A stretch of 64,000 nucleotides of DNA from Lacticaseibacillus daqingensis (GCF_003946115.1 NZ_RHOH01000006.1:1-64000), one strand, 5' to 3'. Numbered from the stretch's first letter, positions 15,470-24,680 are shown. Numbers and translations are program-made. Notes: generated from the sequence alone by a model not told the origin.

Positions 15470-16255
15470 TTAGGCGTAAATGCGCGTGCCGCTGGGCGCA
15501 GCCCCCACCGGCACGAGGCGGCCCGCCTGTAGCGTGGCGCTCAGTTCGGTGACAAAGCTCAGGTGGTCAGCCGGGGCCAGGCACAAAAGGGCCGGCCCGT
15601 TACCGGAAACCAAGCAGGTGAGCCCTCCGGCCGCCAAAACGGCGCGGGAAACCATCTCGGCGTGCGGAAAGTAGGTGGGGCTGACCTGGGCGCTGAGCGG
15701 AAAGTGACGCTGGAGCCAGGTGCGATCGCGCCGCGTGAGCGCGGCCAGCAGGGCTTTGGCCGCCACCGGTGCGCTGGGCTGAGCCGGTACGGCCGCAGCT
15801 GGTGGCTGAGTTGGCAAGTACAGGACCGCCTGCAGGCCAGCATCGGCCATCGCCGCGCCGGCCGCGCTGGTGCCGGTCAACACCGCGGCGATCGCCGCCG
15901 GTGCCGGCTCGTAAACCGCGATCTCAGCGGCCTTGGTAGCCTGACCCATGCGGGTGTGGGTGAGCGCCTCAACCAGCGTGACCCCAGCGACCGTGGCGGC
16001 CAGCGAGCTCCCTAGGCCCTGGCCGATCGGCAGGGTCTGCGTCAGCCGCAGCTGGTGCGGCACGAGGTCGGGGGCAAGCGATTGGGCAATTGTGATAATG
16101 AGGTTGCTTTGATCCGTCGCTAAGGCGGGATCGGCGCAGTCGATGTGCCAGTCGAGGCTTTCGCGTTCGATGGCAAGCTCAAGGCCCCAGTCGATGGGTA
16201 CGGCTAGGGTTGGTGCAAGTTTTGAGGTGATGACACCCGGGACCCAAATCTTCAT
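15470..16255 (-). CDS. Homoserine-kinase-like GHMP protein with degenerate motifs
   Basis: 261 residues from ATG 16255, with GAGGAGG upstream. The GHMP ATP loop is present (LPIGQGLGSSLAATVAG, ~85-101), as is the C-terminal SGNGPALLCL (motif 3). Two ThrB signatures are missing: the N-terminal SANLGPGFD is replaced by ITSKLAPTLAVP, and the catalytic HPDNVAPA region reads EPAPAAIAAV. The protein is also shorter than usual ThrB (~290-310). It may have another substrate or be inactive. No hom or thrC is adjacent. Confidence 0.6.
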   Translation of the reverse strand: MKIWVPGVITSKLAPTLAVPIDWGLELAIERESLDWHIDCADPALATDQSNLIITIAQSLAPDLVPHQLRLTQTLPIGQGLGSSLAATVAGVTLVEALTHTRMGQATKAAEIAVYEPAPAAIAAVLTGTSAAGAAMADAGLQAVLYLPTQPPAAAVPAQPSAPVAAKALLAALTRRDRTWLQRHFPLSAQVSPTYFPHAEMVSRAVLAAGGLTCLVSGNGPALLCLAPADHLSFVTELSATLQAGRLVPVGAAPSGTRIYA

Positions 16256-16345
16256 CGCTCGGCCTCCTCGTTGAGATGAGATATAATTAAGTATATCTAA
16301 CCGTACTCTCATTTTCTAGCCTTTTCCCGAATTTCCTGGGAATGG

Positions 16346-16351
16346 TATACT
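16346..16351 (+). promoter_or_regulatory. -10 element of gpmA promoter
   Basis: TGGTATACT (extended -10) lies 26 nt upstream of the gpmA ATG. Confidence 0.5.
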
Positions 16352-16376
16352 AGGCGGAGACTGATTCACGGAGGCA

Positions 16377-17060
16377 ATGATGGTCAAATTAGTATTACTC
16401 AGGCATGGCCAAAGCGCGGCCAACTTTTCGAATACGTACACCGGCTGGTCGGATGTCCCACTGACTCCCGAAGGACTTGCCCAGGCCCACGCTGCCGGGC
16501 GCATGCTGGCTGCGACCGGCATTGCGTTCGGCCACGTGCACACCAGCCTGTTGCAGCGGGCCATCATGACGGCCTACGTCGTGCAGGACGAGGTGGGTCA
16601 AAACTGGCTGCCCATCACCAAGTCGTGGCGCCTCAACGAGCGCCACTATGGCGCGTTGCGGGGCCTCAACAAGGACACGACGCGGGCGCTGTTCGGTCAA
16701 GCCCAGGTCGCGCTGTGGCGGCGCAGCTACACCGCGCATCCACCGCTGTTAGGCACACCCAGCCGCTCGCGGCGCTACCACGCGTTTCCAGCTAGTATCG
16801 TGCCGCGCGGCGAAAGCCTAGCCGACGCCAGTGCCCGGCTGATGCCATACTGGGCAGACGAGCTGGCGCCCCGGCTGCGCAAGGGTGAAAACCAGCTTGT
16901 GGTCGCGCACGGTTCAACACTGCGGGCACTGATCAAGGCACTGGAGGCCATTCCAGACGCGGCCATTGACGGGGTCGAAGTCGCGAACGCCCAGCCGCTC
17001 GTCTACACGCTGGACAATCAGTTGCACATCCGCGACAAGCAGCGCTTGTCCGGCCAATAA
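16377..17060 (+). CDS. gpmA: 2,3-bisphosphoglycerate-dependent phosphoglycerate mutase
   Basis: 227 residues from ATG 16377, with GGAGG upstream. Interconverts 3- and 2-phosphoglycerate in glycolysis. The phosphohistidine motif is [13 protein letters not shown] (His ~9), followed by [27 protein letters not shown] and [10 protein letters not shown] typical of dPGM. The second histidine region reads [11 protein letters not shown], slightly different from the usual HGNSLRAL. A convergent pepC follows, separated by a bidirectional terminator. Confidence 0.88.
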   Translation: MMVKLVLLRHGQSAANFSNTYTGWSDVPLTPEGLAQAHAAGRMLAATGIAFGHVHTSLLQRAIMTAYVVQDEVGQNWLPITKSWRLNERHYGALRGLNKDTTRALFGQAQVALWRRSYTAHPPLLGTPSRSRRYHAFPASIVPRGESLADASARLMPYWADELAPRLRKGENQLVVAHGSTLRALIKALEAIPDAAIDGVEVANAQPLVYTLDNQLHIRDKQRLSGQ

Positions 17061-17096
17061 AAAACACGCGGTGCCGATTGGCATCGCGTGTTTTTA
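17059..17096. terminator. Bidirectional terminator between gpmA and pepC
   Basis: AAAAAACACGCG-GTGCC, loop GATT, GGCATCGCGTGTTTTTA: long perfect stem with A/T tracts on both sides. Confidence 0.93.
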
Positions 17097-17103
17097 TTGG
17101 CGC

Positions 17104-18444
17104 TTAAGCTAAGGCGCCCATTGGGTCCCAAGGCTTGAGCACGGTCGGCTGGTCGTATTCGGCCTTGATCGTGTCCTGCAGGTCTTGTGGCAGGTACTTC
17201 TTGTTGATGACGACCTGGTAGACGAAGTTGTCGAACCAGTCGTCGGAAGCGACGAAGTAGCCCTTCTCGCCGACCTTGTCGCCCCAAGAGTTTTCAACTT
17301 TCCACTTGGTTGGCTTGCCGTCCACGAGATCGACGCCGGTCAGCACCATCGCGTGGGTCATCAGGGATTCGCCGTAGTCCAGGCGGTCCGCCTTGGTCAT
17401 GTCGAAGCTGGCGTTGAACAGCGCGTTCTTGTCGTAGATCTTGGTGTCCATGATCCCGATCTGACGGTCGGAGGACTGGCCAACATCGGAGCCGAACCAG
17501 ACGGTTTCACCGGCGGCCAGCTGCTTGATGGCCAGCTGCTTGAAGGTGTCGATGTCCAAGTTCAGGTGGCGCACTTCGCGGCCGCCGACCACGTTGCCGA
17601 GCATCTCGACAGTGTACAGGTGGTTGTAGGGCTTGTCCGCGGTTGGCGCGTTGATGATGGACTGCGTGGCGCTCAGGTCCCAGCCGATGTACTTGTCGTA
17701 GAACGTCTTCGGGGTGAGGTCGCGGTCGATGTGGTAGTTCTTGTCGCTGTCGCGGTACTCGAAGTCAAACTGGGTCGGTGGGTTGCCCAGCGTGTACGCG
17801 AGGATGCGGTAGTCTTCGGACAGGAACTGGGCCTTGGCGGCCTGAATGGCTTCCTCAGAAGCCCCGTCGGCCACGAGCTTGCGCAGGGCCACGGCGTCTT
17901 TGCGCAACTTCAGGTTCAAGACGGTGTTCATCTCGTTAGACTTGCTGGAGCTGTAGGTTTCCGGCATCACGGACTTCGGCACAATGCCGTACTTGTCGAT
18001 CAAGGCCGTCAGCATGTCCCACTGACCGCCATCGCCCTGCGGGTTGGCCATCAGCCAGGCCACCTTGCGGGAGTCGATGGCTTCCGTGGCTGTCTTCAAG
18101 ACGTTTTCGTAGAAGTAGTTGGACTTCTCGAACTTGTCCCAGAAGAAGGTGTAGTTCTGGGAGAGCTCGAAGTCCTTGAGCTTGAATTGGTGTTGGATCT
18201 CGTGGCGCATCGTGTTCAGCGCGGCGAACATCCAGCAACGACCGGACTGCTTCTGGTTGGCCACAGCCCCGGTTTCCAAGTCGATGGAGAAGGTTTGGTC
18301 CATGGCGACCTTGCTATCGGTGTTTTCGCTTGCGGCCAGAACGCCGTTGTTCATGACGGCTTTTTGGATGACGCCGCTAGCCGGCGTGTTGGCGAGATCC
18401 GCCTGGAACTGGCTCAGATCTGCTGCGGAAATTGCGTTAGACAT
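17104..18444 (-). CDS. pepC: Aminopeptidase C (C1B bleomycin-hydrolase family)
   Basis: 446 residues from ATG 18444, with GGAG upstream. Cytosolic thiol aminopeptidase of the lactic acid bacterial proteolytic system, acting on peptides from casein or other proteins. The papain-like triad is visible: NQKQSGRCWMFAALN (Gln and Cys ~72), MTHAMVLTG (His ~366) and KVENSWGDK (Asn ~387). It ends with the C-terminal Ala (DPMGALA) that occupies the active-site cleft in this family. Full length. Confidence 0.97.
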   Translation of the reverse strand: MSNAISAADLSQFQADLANTPASGVIQKAVMNNGVLAASENTDSKVAMDQTFSIDLETGAVANQKQSGRCWMFAALNTMRHEIQHQFKLKDFELSQNYTFFWDKFEKSNYFYENVLKTATEAIDSRKVAWLMANPQGDGGQWDMLTALIDKYGIVPKSVMPETYSSSKSNEMNTVLNLKLRKDAVALRKLVADGASEEAIQAAKAQFLSEDYRILAYTLGNPPTQFDFEYRDSDKNYHIDRDLTPKTFYDKYIGWDLSATQSIINAPTADKPYNHLYTVEMLGNVVGGREVRHLNLDIDTFKQLAIKQLAAGETVWFGSDVGQSSDRQIGIMDTKIYDKNALFNASFDMTKADRLDYGESLMTHAMVLTGVDLVDGKPTKWKVENSWGDKVGEKGYFVASDDWFDNFVYQVVINKKYLPQDLQDTIKAEYDQPTVLKPWDPMGALA

Positions 18445-18517
18445 TCAGTTCACTCCTTTGATTAAAAAACGATGATATCTTTTCAGACTTCCACATTTTA
18501 GCATACTTAGGCGCGAC

Positions 18518-18542
18518 AAAAAAGACCGCGCATGGCGGTCTT
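18518..18542 (-). terminator. Terminator of the GNAT gene
   Basis: Minus strand AAGACCGC-CATGC-GCGGTCTTTTTT, just after the stop at 18547. Confidence 0.88.
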
Positions 18543-18546
18543 CGGG

Positions 18547-18834
18547 TCACGCCTTGGTCGGGCGCAGGACGTCGTGATACTCGGGTTTGGTCTCGAATTC
18601 GTGACGGGCAAAACTGCACAGTGGCTCGATCAGCAGGCCTTTTTCGCGTGCCTCGTCCACCACTGCACGGACCAGCTTACCCGCAATGCCCTGTCCGCGC
18701 AGCACGGGGTCCACGAAGGTGTGGTCGATGACCACGGCCTGCCCCTCGTCGATCGGTTGGTAGGTGACCTCGGCGATCAGCTTACCGGTGTCGTCTTGCA
18801 TGAAGTAGCGCCCCGGTTCATGTTCAAACGCCAT
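18547..18834 (-). CDS. GNAT-fold N-acetyltransferase, YjdJ type
   Basis: 95 residues. The compact fold of the short YjdJ-like GNAT group is present: YFMQDDTGKLIAEVTYQPID, DHTFVDPVLRGQGIAGKLVR (acetyl-CoA pyrophosphate loop RGQGIAGKL), and CSFARHEFETKPEY at the end. The substrate is unknown. GGAGGATG-like ribosome binding site upstream; single gene with its own terminator. Confidence 0.88.
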   Translation of the reverse strand: MAFEHEPGRYFMQDDTGKLIAEVTYQPIDEGQAVVIDHTFVDPVLRGQGIAGKLVRAVVDEAREKGLLIEPLCSFARHEFETKPEYHDVLRPTKA

Positions 18835-18980
18835 AATGCATCCTCCTTGGAAGTGGCGGCCAAGTGACCGCCGAATTTGGTTAACTTAATAGTAACAATT
18901 CACTTTAGTTCGTGCAAGAAACCGCTTACCTCAGGCGTTGCGTGGTATGATTGAAGGCAAACTGACAGTGGAGGACAACT

Positions 18981-19520
18981 ATGCCAACCCGAGGATTCGA
19001 GATCGTCTCTCAGTACCGTGACCAAGGCGTGACGCTGCCGCAGCGGCAGACGCAAAACGCCGCCGGCTATGACTTTTGCGCGCGTGAAGACTTTGTGCTC
19101 AAAAGCATCTGGCGCTACGACTTTATTCGCCTGTTTCGCCTGATCAAAAACGAGCACCCGCTGACCGAAAAGGATTTTACCCGTGCCAGCAAGATCCTCA
19201 AGCCGCTCTTGGTGCCGACCGGCGTCAAGGCCTACATGCAGCCCAATGAGGTGCTGATCCTGGCCAACCGGTCGAGCAACCCGCTCAAGCGCGGCCTGGT
19301 GATCCCCAATGGCATCGGCGTGATCGATGCGGATTACTACAATAATGACGCCAACGAAGGCGAAATCTTTATTCAGATGGTGAACTGGAGCCCACGCGAT
19401 GTTGTCATCACCAAGGGCGAGCGCATCGGGCAAGGCATCTTCATGCCGTACCTGCTGGCTGATGGCGATGCCGGCAACCAGCAGGCGCGGACCGGCGGCT
19501 TCGGGTCCACCCAGTTTTAG
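18981..19520 (+). CDS. dut: dUTP diphosphatase
   Basis: 179 residues. Hydrolyses dUTP to dUMP and PPi, keeping uracil out of DNA. The five dUTPase motifs are recognisable: NAAGYDFCA, NRSSNPLKRGL, IGVIDADYYNN plus GEIFI, KGERIGQGIF and RTGGFGST at the end. A ~35-residue insertion between motifs 1 and 2 (LKSIWRYDFIRLFRLIKNEH region) is common in the lactobacillar form. radA follows 33 nt downstream, a usual pairing in this family. Confidence 0.95.
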   Translation: MPTRGFEIVSQYRDQGVTLPQRQTQNAAGYDFCAREDFVLKSIWRYDFIRLFRLIKNEHPLTEKDFTRASKILKPLLVPTGVKAYMQPNEVLILANRSSNPLKRGLVIPNGIGVIDADYYNNDANEGEIFIQMVNWSPRDVVITKGERIGQGIFMPYLLADGDAGNQQARTGGFGSTQF

Positions 19521-19553
19521 TCGGCTCGTCTATGTTTTGAAAGGAGGCCGCTG

Positions 19554-20921
19554 ATGGCCAAACCGAAAACCCAATACGTCTGCCAAAACTGCGGCTACAT
19601 CTCGGCCGGATACCTCGGCCGCTGCCCGAACTGCGGGACTTGGAATTCGCTGGTCGAAGAGACCATTGCCGCGGGACCAAAGCCAGCACCCCGCCAAACC
19701 ACCAGCGGGACAAAGATCGCGCCCCAGCGGCTCGACCAGGTCAATTTCACCAAGGAGACCCGGGTCAAAACCGAACTCGGTGAGCTCAACCGGGTGCTGG
19801 GCGGCGGCGTCGTGCCGGGCTCGCTCATCCTGATCGGCGGGGACCCCGGTATCGGGAAGTCGACCCTGCTACTTCAGGTGTCTGGCTACCTCGCCCAAAC
19901 CGGCGGCAAGGTCTTGTACGTCTCCGGGGAGGAAAGCGCCAGCCAGATCAAGATGCGGGCCACGCGCTTGGGCGTCGGTGATTCGGGGATGTACCTGTAC
20001 CCGGAAACCGACATGCCCAGCATCGAGCAGGCGATCACCGACATGGCGCCGGACTACGTGATCATCGACTCTGTGCAGACGATGAACGTGCCGGAGATGA
20101 ATTCCGCGGTCGGCTCCGTGGCCCAGATCCGCGAGGTCACGGCTGAGCTGATGAAAATCGCCAAGACCAATCAGATCACAATCTTCATCGTCGGCCACGT
20201 GACCAAGGAAGGGGCCATCGCCGGGCCAAAGATCCTTGAGCACATGGTGGACACCGTGCTGTACTTCGAAGGCGACATGCATCACACCTACCGGATGCTG
20301 CGGTCGGTCAAGAACCGCTTCGGCTCCACCAATGAGATCGGCATTTTTGAAATGCACGAGCGTGGCTTGGAAGAAGTGGCGAATCCCAGCGAGATCTTCT
20401 TGGATGAACGGCTGGAAGGTGCCACGGGCTCCGCGGTGGTCGTTTCGATGGAAGGGACACGGCCGATCCTGGTTGAGATCCAGGCCCTGATGACGCCAAC
20501 GATGTACGGCAACGCCAAGCGCACCAGCTCCGGGCTGGATCACAACCGCGTCAGCCTGATCATCGCGGTGCTCGAAAAGCGGGCAAACCTGATGCTTCAA
20601 AACCAGGACGCCTACCTCAAGGCGACCGGCGGGGTGCGCCTCGATGAGCCGGCGATCGACCTCGCCATGGCAATGGCCATCGCGAGCTCCTACCGCGACG
20701 CGGAAATCGCGCCCACCGACTGTTTTGTCGGTGAGCTTGGGCTGACCGGGGAGATCCGCCGAGTCAACCGCATTGAGGACCGCATCAAGGAGGCAGCCAA
20801 GCTCGGGTTCAAACGCATCTTTGTGCCAAAGAATAACCTGCAAGGGTTTACAGCTCGTGATAAAATTGAAGTGATCGGCGTCACGAGTGTCGCCGAGGCG
20901 CTGCGGAAGGTGTTCAACTGA
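19554..20921 (+). CDS. radA: DNA repair protein RadA
   Basis: 455 residues from ATG 19554, with AAAGGAGG upstream. RecA-like branch-migration helicase acting on recombination intermediates. N-terminal C4 zinc finger (CQNCGY...CPNCGTW), Walker [11 protein letters not shown] (~94), the RadA-specific KNRFGSTNE (~253), and a C-terminal Lon-protease-like domain. Full length; in an operon with dut. Followed by two tandem hairpin elements. Confidence 0.97.
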   Translation: MAKPKTQYVCQNCGYISAGYLGRCPNCGTWNSLVEETIAAGPKPAPRQTTSGTKIAPQRLDQVNFTKETRVKTELGELNRVLGGGVVPGSLILIGGDPGIGKSTLLLQVSGYLAQTGGKVLYVSGEESASQIKMRATRLGVGDSGMYLYPETDMPSIEQAITDMAPDYVIIDSVQTMNVPEMNSAVGSVAQIREVTAELMKIAKTNQITIFIVGHVTKEGAIAGPKILEHMVDTVLYFEGDMHHTYRMLRSVKNRFGSTNEIGIFEMHERGLEEVANPSEIFLDERLEGATGSAVVVSMEGTRPILVEIQALMTPTMYGNAKRTSSGLDHNRVSLIIAVLEKRANLMLQNQDAYLKATGGVRLDEPAIDLAMAMAIASSYRDAEIAPTDCFVGELGLTGEIRRVNRIEDRIKEAAKLGFKRIFVPKNNLQGFTARDKIEVIGVTSVAEALRKVFN

Positions 20922-20933
20922 CGCAGCGGAAAT

Positions 20934-21047
20934 GAGCGACACAACGCAACGCAGGCGCGCCTCACAATGCTAAGTCACTCGGGGCCAAAAGCGCCCCAAG
21001 CGCCTTAGCAAGGTGATGCGACCTGCTAAACCCGCGTTGTTCTGCTC
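20934..21047. repeat. Long-hairpin element, copy D1 (114 bp)
   Basis: Begins GAGC and ends GCTC. The ends pair as GAGC/GCTC and ACAACGC/GCGTTGT; inside, GCAGG/CCTGC, CTCAC/GTGA, GCTAAG/CTTAGC and GGGGC/GCCCC continue one long imperfect hairpin. Same length and end rule as the elements at 22783, 40177 and 50986. Located 12 nt after the radA stop. Confidence 0.75.
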
Positions 21048-21057
21048 TCTGTTAAAC

Positions 21058-21171
21058 GAGCGACACAACGCAACGCAGGCGCGCCTCACAATGCGAAGTC
21101 ACTTGGGGCCAAAAGCGCCCCAAGCGCCTTAGCAAGGTGATGCGACCTGCTAAGCCCGCGTTGTTCTGCTC
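21058..21171. repeat. Long-hairpin element, copy D2 (114 bp), tandem with D1
   Basis: Almost identical to D1 at a 124-bp period, with a few substitutions (for example GCTAAG to GCGAAG, CTCGGGG to CTTGGGG). The ribosome binding site of the next gene starts immediately after its end, so the hairpin would lie in the 5' leader of that gene if transcribed from upstream. Confidence 0.75.
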
Positions 21172-21189
21172 TCTGAAAGGAGGAACAAG

Positions 21190-22347
21190 ATGAAAAAACG
21201 TGTTATTTCGTTGATCTTTGCGTTTGTCGGCCTTGGCCTTGGGCTCGGCGTACTGCCCAATGTGTGGGCACTTTTCACGCTGGAAGACTTGTCCTGGCTG
21301 AACAATCCAATCGTGAACGCCCTGATCGGCGTGCTGTTGTTTTTGATGCTTGCGGAGCTATCGGCCGGTTGGTTGATTCGCGAACTCAAGCAAGTGGAAA
21401 CGTATCTGAGCAAACAGTCTGCCAGCTTTCTGCTGTTCGGTAGTCTGGGGACCATCATTGGCCTGGTGTTAGCTGCCATTATTTCGATTCCTGTCTACAA
21501 TTTTCCCGGGCCATGGGGAACGGTCATTCCGATCATCTTGATGATTTTGTTCGGGTACTTGGGGTTCCGGGTCGGGACCACGCGGCGTGATGAGTGGCGC
21601 AAGCTGTTCAACACGCGAAGCAAAAAGCCGGACCAGGATAGCCCAGACATTTTGGCGCGCAAGGCGGGGGAGAATTACCGCCAGTACAAGCTGCTGGACA
21701 CGAGCGTCATCATCGATGGGCGGGTGCAGGCCATCGCCAAGATCGGCTTCATCGAAGGCACGCTGCTCGTGCCGACGTTTGTGGTGCACGAGCTGCAGCT
21801 GATCTCCGACTCCGCGGACGCGCTGAAGCGTGGGCGTGGCCGGCGCGGGCTGGACATCATCAATCAGATGAAGGCCGATGCCGACATCAACGTCGAAATG
21901 TACGACGGCGATTTTGAGGACATGACCGAGGTCGACAGCAAGCTCTTGAAGCTCGCGAAGATGCTCGACGGGGTGGTCATCACCAACGACTACAACCTGA
22001 ACAAGGTCGCGCAGTTCCAAAACGTGCCGGTGCTCAACATCAACGCGCTGGCCAACGCCCTGAAGCCCGACCTGATCCCCGGCGAGGGGCTGACGGTCAC
22101 CGTTATCAAGTCCGGTACGGAGCGCCAGCAAGGGGTCGCGTACCTGGAGGACGGCACGATGGTGGTGGTCGAAGACGGCCAGTACTTCATCAACAAGCCG
22201 CTGGACATCGTGGTCACCAGCGCGATCCAAACCGCGGCGGGCCGGATGATCTTCGCCAAGCCGGCGCACCAGCAAAAGTCGTTGCGGGAAAAAGGGGACG
22301 AGGATAAGCCCAAAGCTCCGACCACGAAGAAGCCAACCAAGAAGTAA
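21190..22347 (+). CDS. PIN/TRAM-domain membrane protein (YacL family)
   Basis: 385 residues from ATG 21190, with AAAGGAGG upstream. Four N-terminal transmembrane helices (to ~residue 130) precede a cytosolic PIN nuclease domain: LLDTSVIIDGRV (~178), VHELQLISD, GRRGLDIIN, EVDSKLLKLA and VVITNDYNLNKVA give the acidic PIN residues. A TRAM domain follows (GTERQQGVAYLEDGTMVVVE), then a Lys-rich tail. Usual neighbour of radA and gltX in Firmicutes; RNA-related function presumed. Confidence 0.92.
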   Translation: MKKRVISLIFAFVGLGLGLGVLPNVWALFTLEDLSWLNNPIVNALIGVLLFLMLAELSAGWLIRELKQVETYLSKQSASFLLFGSLGTIIGLVLAAIISIPVYNFPGPWGTVIPIILMILFGYLGFRVGTTRRDEWRKLFNTRSKKPDQDSPDILARKAGENYRQYKLLDTSVIIDGRVQAIAKIGFIEGTLLVPTFVVHELQLISDSADALKRGRGRRGLDIINQMKADADINVEMYDGDFEDMTEVDSKLLKLAKMLDGVVITNDYNLNKVAQFQNVPVLNINALANALKPDLIPGEGLTVTVIKSGTERQQGVAYLEDGTMVVVEDGQYFINKPLDIVVTSAIQTAAGRMIFAKPAHQQKSLREKGDEDKPKAPTTKKPTKK

Positions 22348-22428
22348 CCATAAGCGATTCAGTGTCTGCCGCGTGCAGGCACTTTTTGGTTAGTGATCGG
22401 GTTACTTTTTGGTTAGCGATTAGGTCCT

Positions 22429-22457
22429 TTGTCAACAATTTCGGGCTATGTTAAACT
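22429..22457 (+). promoter_or_regulatory. Promoter for the candidate antisense RNA
   Basis: TTGTCA, 17 nt, TAAACT with an upstream TG (TGTTAAACT extended -10). No plus-strand gene follows; the transcript would run into the 3' end of the small minus-strand gene. Confidence 0.5.
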
Positions 22458-22463
22458 GTTGGT

Positions 22464-22610
22464 GACAAAAAAGACGCCGTGTGCTACCACGACGCCTTCT
22501 CGGAACTTTTCAGTTCTCGCAGTACCGTTTTAAGAACGGTGGCAATTTTAATCGCAAACTAGACCGCGACTACTATGCGAAGGCAGCGCGGTTTTAGTTT
22601 GCTCATTTTT
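22464..22610 (+). ncRNA. Candidate antisense RNA opposing the small hydrophobic peptide gene
   Basis: Predicted start ~22464 downstream of TGTTAAACT. The predicted end is at a strong plus-strand terminator: GCAAACTA-ACCGCG...CGCGGT-TTAGTTTGC at 22554-22602, then TTTTT at 22606-22610. It would be complementary to the whole 3' untranslated region and the last codons of the 52-codon gene at 22603-22761. The minus-strand message has its own terminator (22473-22496, T run at 22467-22472). The convergent overlap resembles type I toxin-antitoxin loci such as txpA/RatA. Transcription is inferred. Confidence 0.5.
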
Positions 22611-22761
22611 CTCGGTATCGACCGAGTTCGCGCATCAGTTGCCGCATTGCTTCAAGCAACGCGGTGATCGCTTTGATCAGCGCCGTTAGACCCACGATCG
22701 CCGCGATCAGTAAACTGATCCCCGGTAAAAGTTGCGCTGCGGACAGCGTAACTGCGAACAA
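22603..22761 (-). CDS. Small hydrophobic peptide, candidate type I toxin
   Basis: 52 residues from TTG 22761; AAGGAGG sits 7 nt upstream, an ideal spacing that fixes this start. The peptide begins MFAVTLSAAQ, has one long hydrophobic segment (LLPGISLLIAAIVGLTALI, ~11-29), an amphipathic region and a charged tail (QLMRELGRYREK). Size, single membrane segment, charged end and convergent antisense transcript fit a type I toxin. No specific named family is claimed. The hairpin element copy A lies just upstream of its leader. Confidence 0.6.
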   Translation of the reverse strand: MFAVTLSAAQLLPGISLLIAAIVGLTALIKAITALLEAMRQLMRELGRYREK

Positions 22762-22782
22762 ACGTGTACCTCCTTGTGGCCA

Positions 22783-22895
22783 GAGCGTAATGGCGCGGTT
22801 ATGAGGGTTGGGCTAAGACAACCTGACGCTTGCGCCCGTACTTAGGCGCGAGTGGCAGGATGACTTAGACCGCACCCTCATGCGCCATGAAGCTC
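22783..22895. repeat. Long-hairpin element, copy A (113 bp)
   Basis: GAGC...GCTC ends, then ATGGCGC/GCGCCAT, GAGGGT/ACCCTC, CTAAG/CTTAG, CCTG/CAGG and the apical CTTGCGCC/GGCGCGAG. Shares most of its sequence with copy B at 40177, but the outer stem pair differs compatibly (A-T here, G-C there). Between the candidate toxin gene and gltX. Confidence 0.8.
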
Positions 22896-23139
22896 GACGA
22901 GTTTGGGGTCATGAACCTTGCGTTCATTGGCCTCACCTTCTTCCGATTGGTTGGCACCACCGCTCATAGCACTTCCTGCTTGCCTGAATATACCAAGCAC
23001 CCCTTTTTCTGCCCAGAAATTCTTTGCGCCAGGCAGTCGCCGCATGGACTTGCATCGAATTGGGAATCGGCGCGCGGAACGGCCCGGGGTGTGGTACACT
23101 ACTATTGCATTGTTTAACTTAAAATGGAGGCGTAATGCA
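22896..23139. other. gltX upstream region
   Basis: No supported gene. GTGTGGTACACT at ~23089-23100 gives a -10 (TACACT with nearby TG), 40 nt before gltX. A 29-codon minus-strand frame (22967 to 22878) exists but runs into the hairpin element and is not called. Confidence 0.4.
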
Positions 23140-24630
23140 TTGGCAGATCGACCAATTCGGGTGCGCTATGCACCAAGTCCAACCGGGCATCTTCACATCG
23201 GGAATGCGCGGACGGCACTATTCAACTACCTGTTTGCCCGGCACAACAACGGGACCCTCGTGCTTCGCATCGAAGACACGGACACCAAGCGTAATATCGC
23301 GGATGGTGAAAAGAGCCAGATCGAAAACCTGCACTGGCTGGGGATCGACTGGGACGAAGGCCCGGACAAGGGCGGCGACTTTGGCCCGTACCGGCAGTCC
23401 GAACGCAAAGACATCTACTTGAAGTACATCGACCAGCTCGTCAAGGAAGGCAAGGCTTACGAGTCTTACAAGACCGAAGAAGAGCTGCAGGCCGACCGTG
23501 AAGCCCAACAGGCCAACCATGAGATGCCGCACTATGTCTACGAGTACGCCGGACTCAGCGATGAAGAAAAGCAGGCGAAGATCGATGCGGCCAAGGCTCA
23601 GGGGCTGACGCCAGTCATTCGCTTCCACATTCCGGAAGACCAGACCTACGAATGGGACGACATCGTCAAAGGGGACATCTCCATCGATGGCAACACCATC
23701 GGCGGCGACTTTGTCATTATGAAGCGCGACGGCATGCCGACCTACAACTTCGCCGTGGTCGTTGACGACCACCTGATGCAGATCAGCCACGTGCTGCGCG
23801 GTGATGACCACATCGCCAACACCCCGAAGCAGATGGCGATTTACGATGCGCTGGGCTGGGAAGCCCCCGTGTTTGGCCACATGACGCTGATCATCAACGG
23901 CGCTACCGGCAAGAAGCTGTCCAAGCGCGATGAGTCCGTCCTGCAGTTCATCGAGCAGTACCGTGAACTCGGCTACCTGCCTAACGCGATGTTCAACTTC
24001 ATCACGTTGCTCGGCTGGTCGCCAAAGGGTGAAGACGAGATCTTCACCAAAAAGGAGTTCATCAAGCTGTTTGACGAACACCGTCTGAGCAAGTCGCCGG
24101 CGCGCTTCGACCAGAAGAAGCTCGAATGGGTCAACAACCAGTACGTCAAGAAGACCGACAGCTCCGAGCTGGCCGCCTTGGCCCTGGAAAACCTGATCGA
24201 AGCCGGCCGCATCGCCAAGGATCCAGATCCGCTGACCATCGAATGGACGCGTCAGATGATCAGCCTGTACATCCCACAGATGAGCTACACGGCGCAGATC
24301 ACCGACATGTCCAGCATCTTTTTCGATGACCGCGACAGTCTGACCGAAGACGAGCTGAAGGAACTGGCTGACGACAACGCGCTGCCAGTGATCCAGGCCA
24401 TCAGCGAAAAACTCCACGCCTTGGACACCTTCTCCGCTTACTTCGTCAACCAGCTGCTCAACGAAGTACGGCTGGAATCTGGCGTGAAGGGCCGCAAGCT
24501 CTACATGCCGATCCGCATCGCCACGACCCGTCACATGCATGGGCCACAGCTGGCTGAAACCATCGAGCTGATGGGCCGCACCAAGGTCTTGGCCAACATC
24601 GACAAGACGCTGGCCGAGATGACTAAGTAA
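23140..24630 (+). CDS. gltX: Glutamyl-tRNA synthetase
   Basis: 496 residues. TTG 23140 is the start: GGAGG at 23126-23130 and the conserved N-terminus [22 protein letters not shown] begins directly; an ATG five bases upstream is out of frame. Charges tRNA-Glu, and in this group usually tRNA-Gln for amidation. HIGH motif is HIGN, KMSKS motif is KLSKRDES (~258). Full length with the class I anticodon-binding C-terminal domain. Followed by a strong terminator. Confidence 0.97.
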   Translation: MADRPIRVRYAPSPTGHLHIGNARTALFNYLFARHNNGTLVLRIEDTDTKRNIADGEKSQIENLHWLGIDWDEGPDKGGDFGPYRQSERKDIYLKYIDQLVKEGKAYESYKTEEELQADREAQQANHEMPHYVYEYAGLSDEEKQAKIDAAKAQGLTPVIRFHIPEDQTYEWDDIVKGDISIDGNTIGGDFVIMKRDGMPTYNFAVVVDDHLMQISHVLRGDDHIANTPKQMAIYDALGWEAPVFGHMTLIINGATGKKLSKRDESVLQFIEQYRELGYLPNAMFNFITLLGWSPKGEDEIFTKKEFIKLFDEHRLSKSPARFDQKKLEWVNNQYVKKTDSSELAALALENLIEAGRIAKDPDPLTIEWTRQMISLYIPQMSYTAQITDMSSIFFDDRDSLTEDELKELADDNALPVIQAISEKLHALDTFSAYFVNQLLNEVRLESGVKGRKLYMPIRIATTRHMHGPQLAETIELMGRTKVLANIDKTLAEMTK

Positions 24631-24644
24631 GCCATCATCGGCTG

Positions 24645-24680
24645 ACCGCCGCCACCGTTTGGGTGTGCGGCGGTTTTTTT
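24645..24680 (+). terminator. Terminator of gltX
   Basis: ACCGCCGC...GCGGCGGT-type stem with T7 tail. Confidence 0.9.

Noticed and set aside
22878-22967. 29-codon minus-strand frame with AGGAAG upstream
   Set aside because: Hydrophilic, no known relative, and it runs into hairpin element A; insufficient support for a gene.
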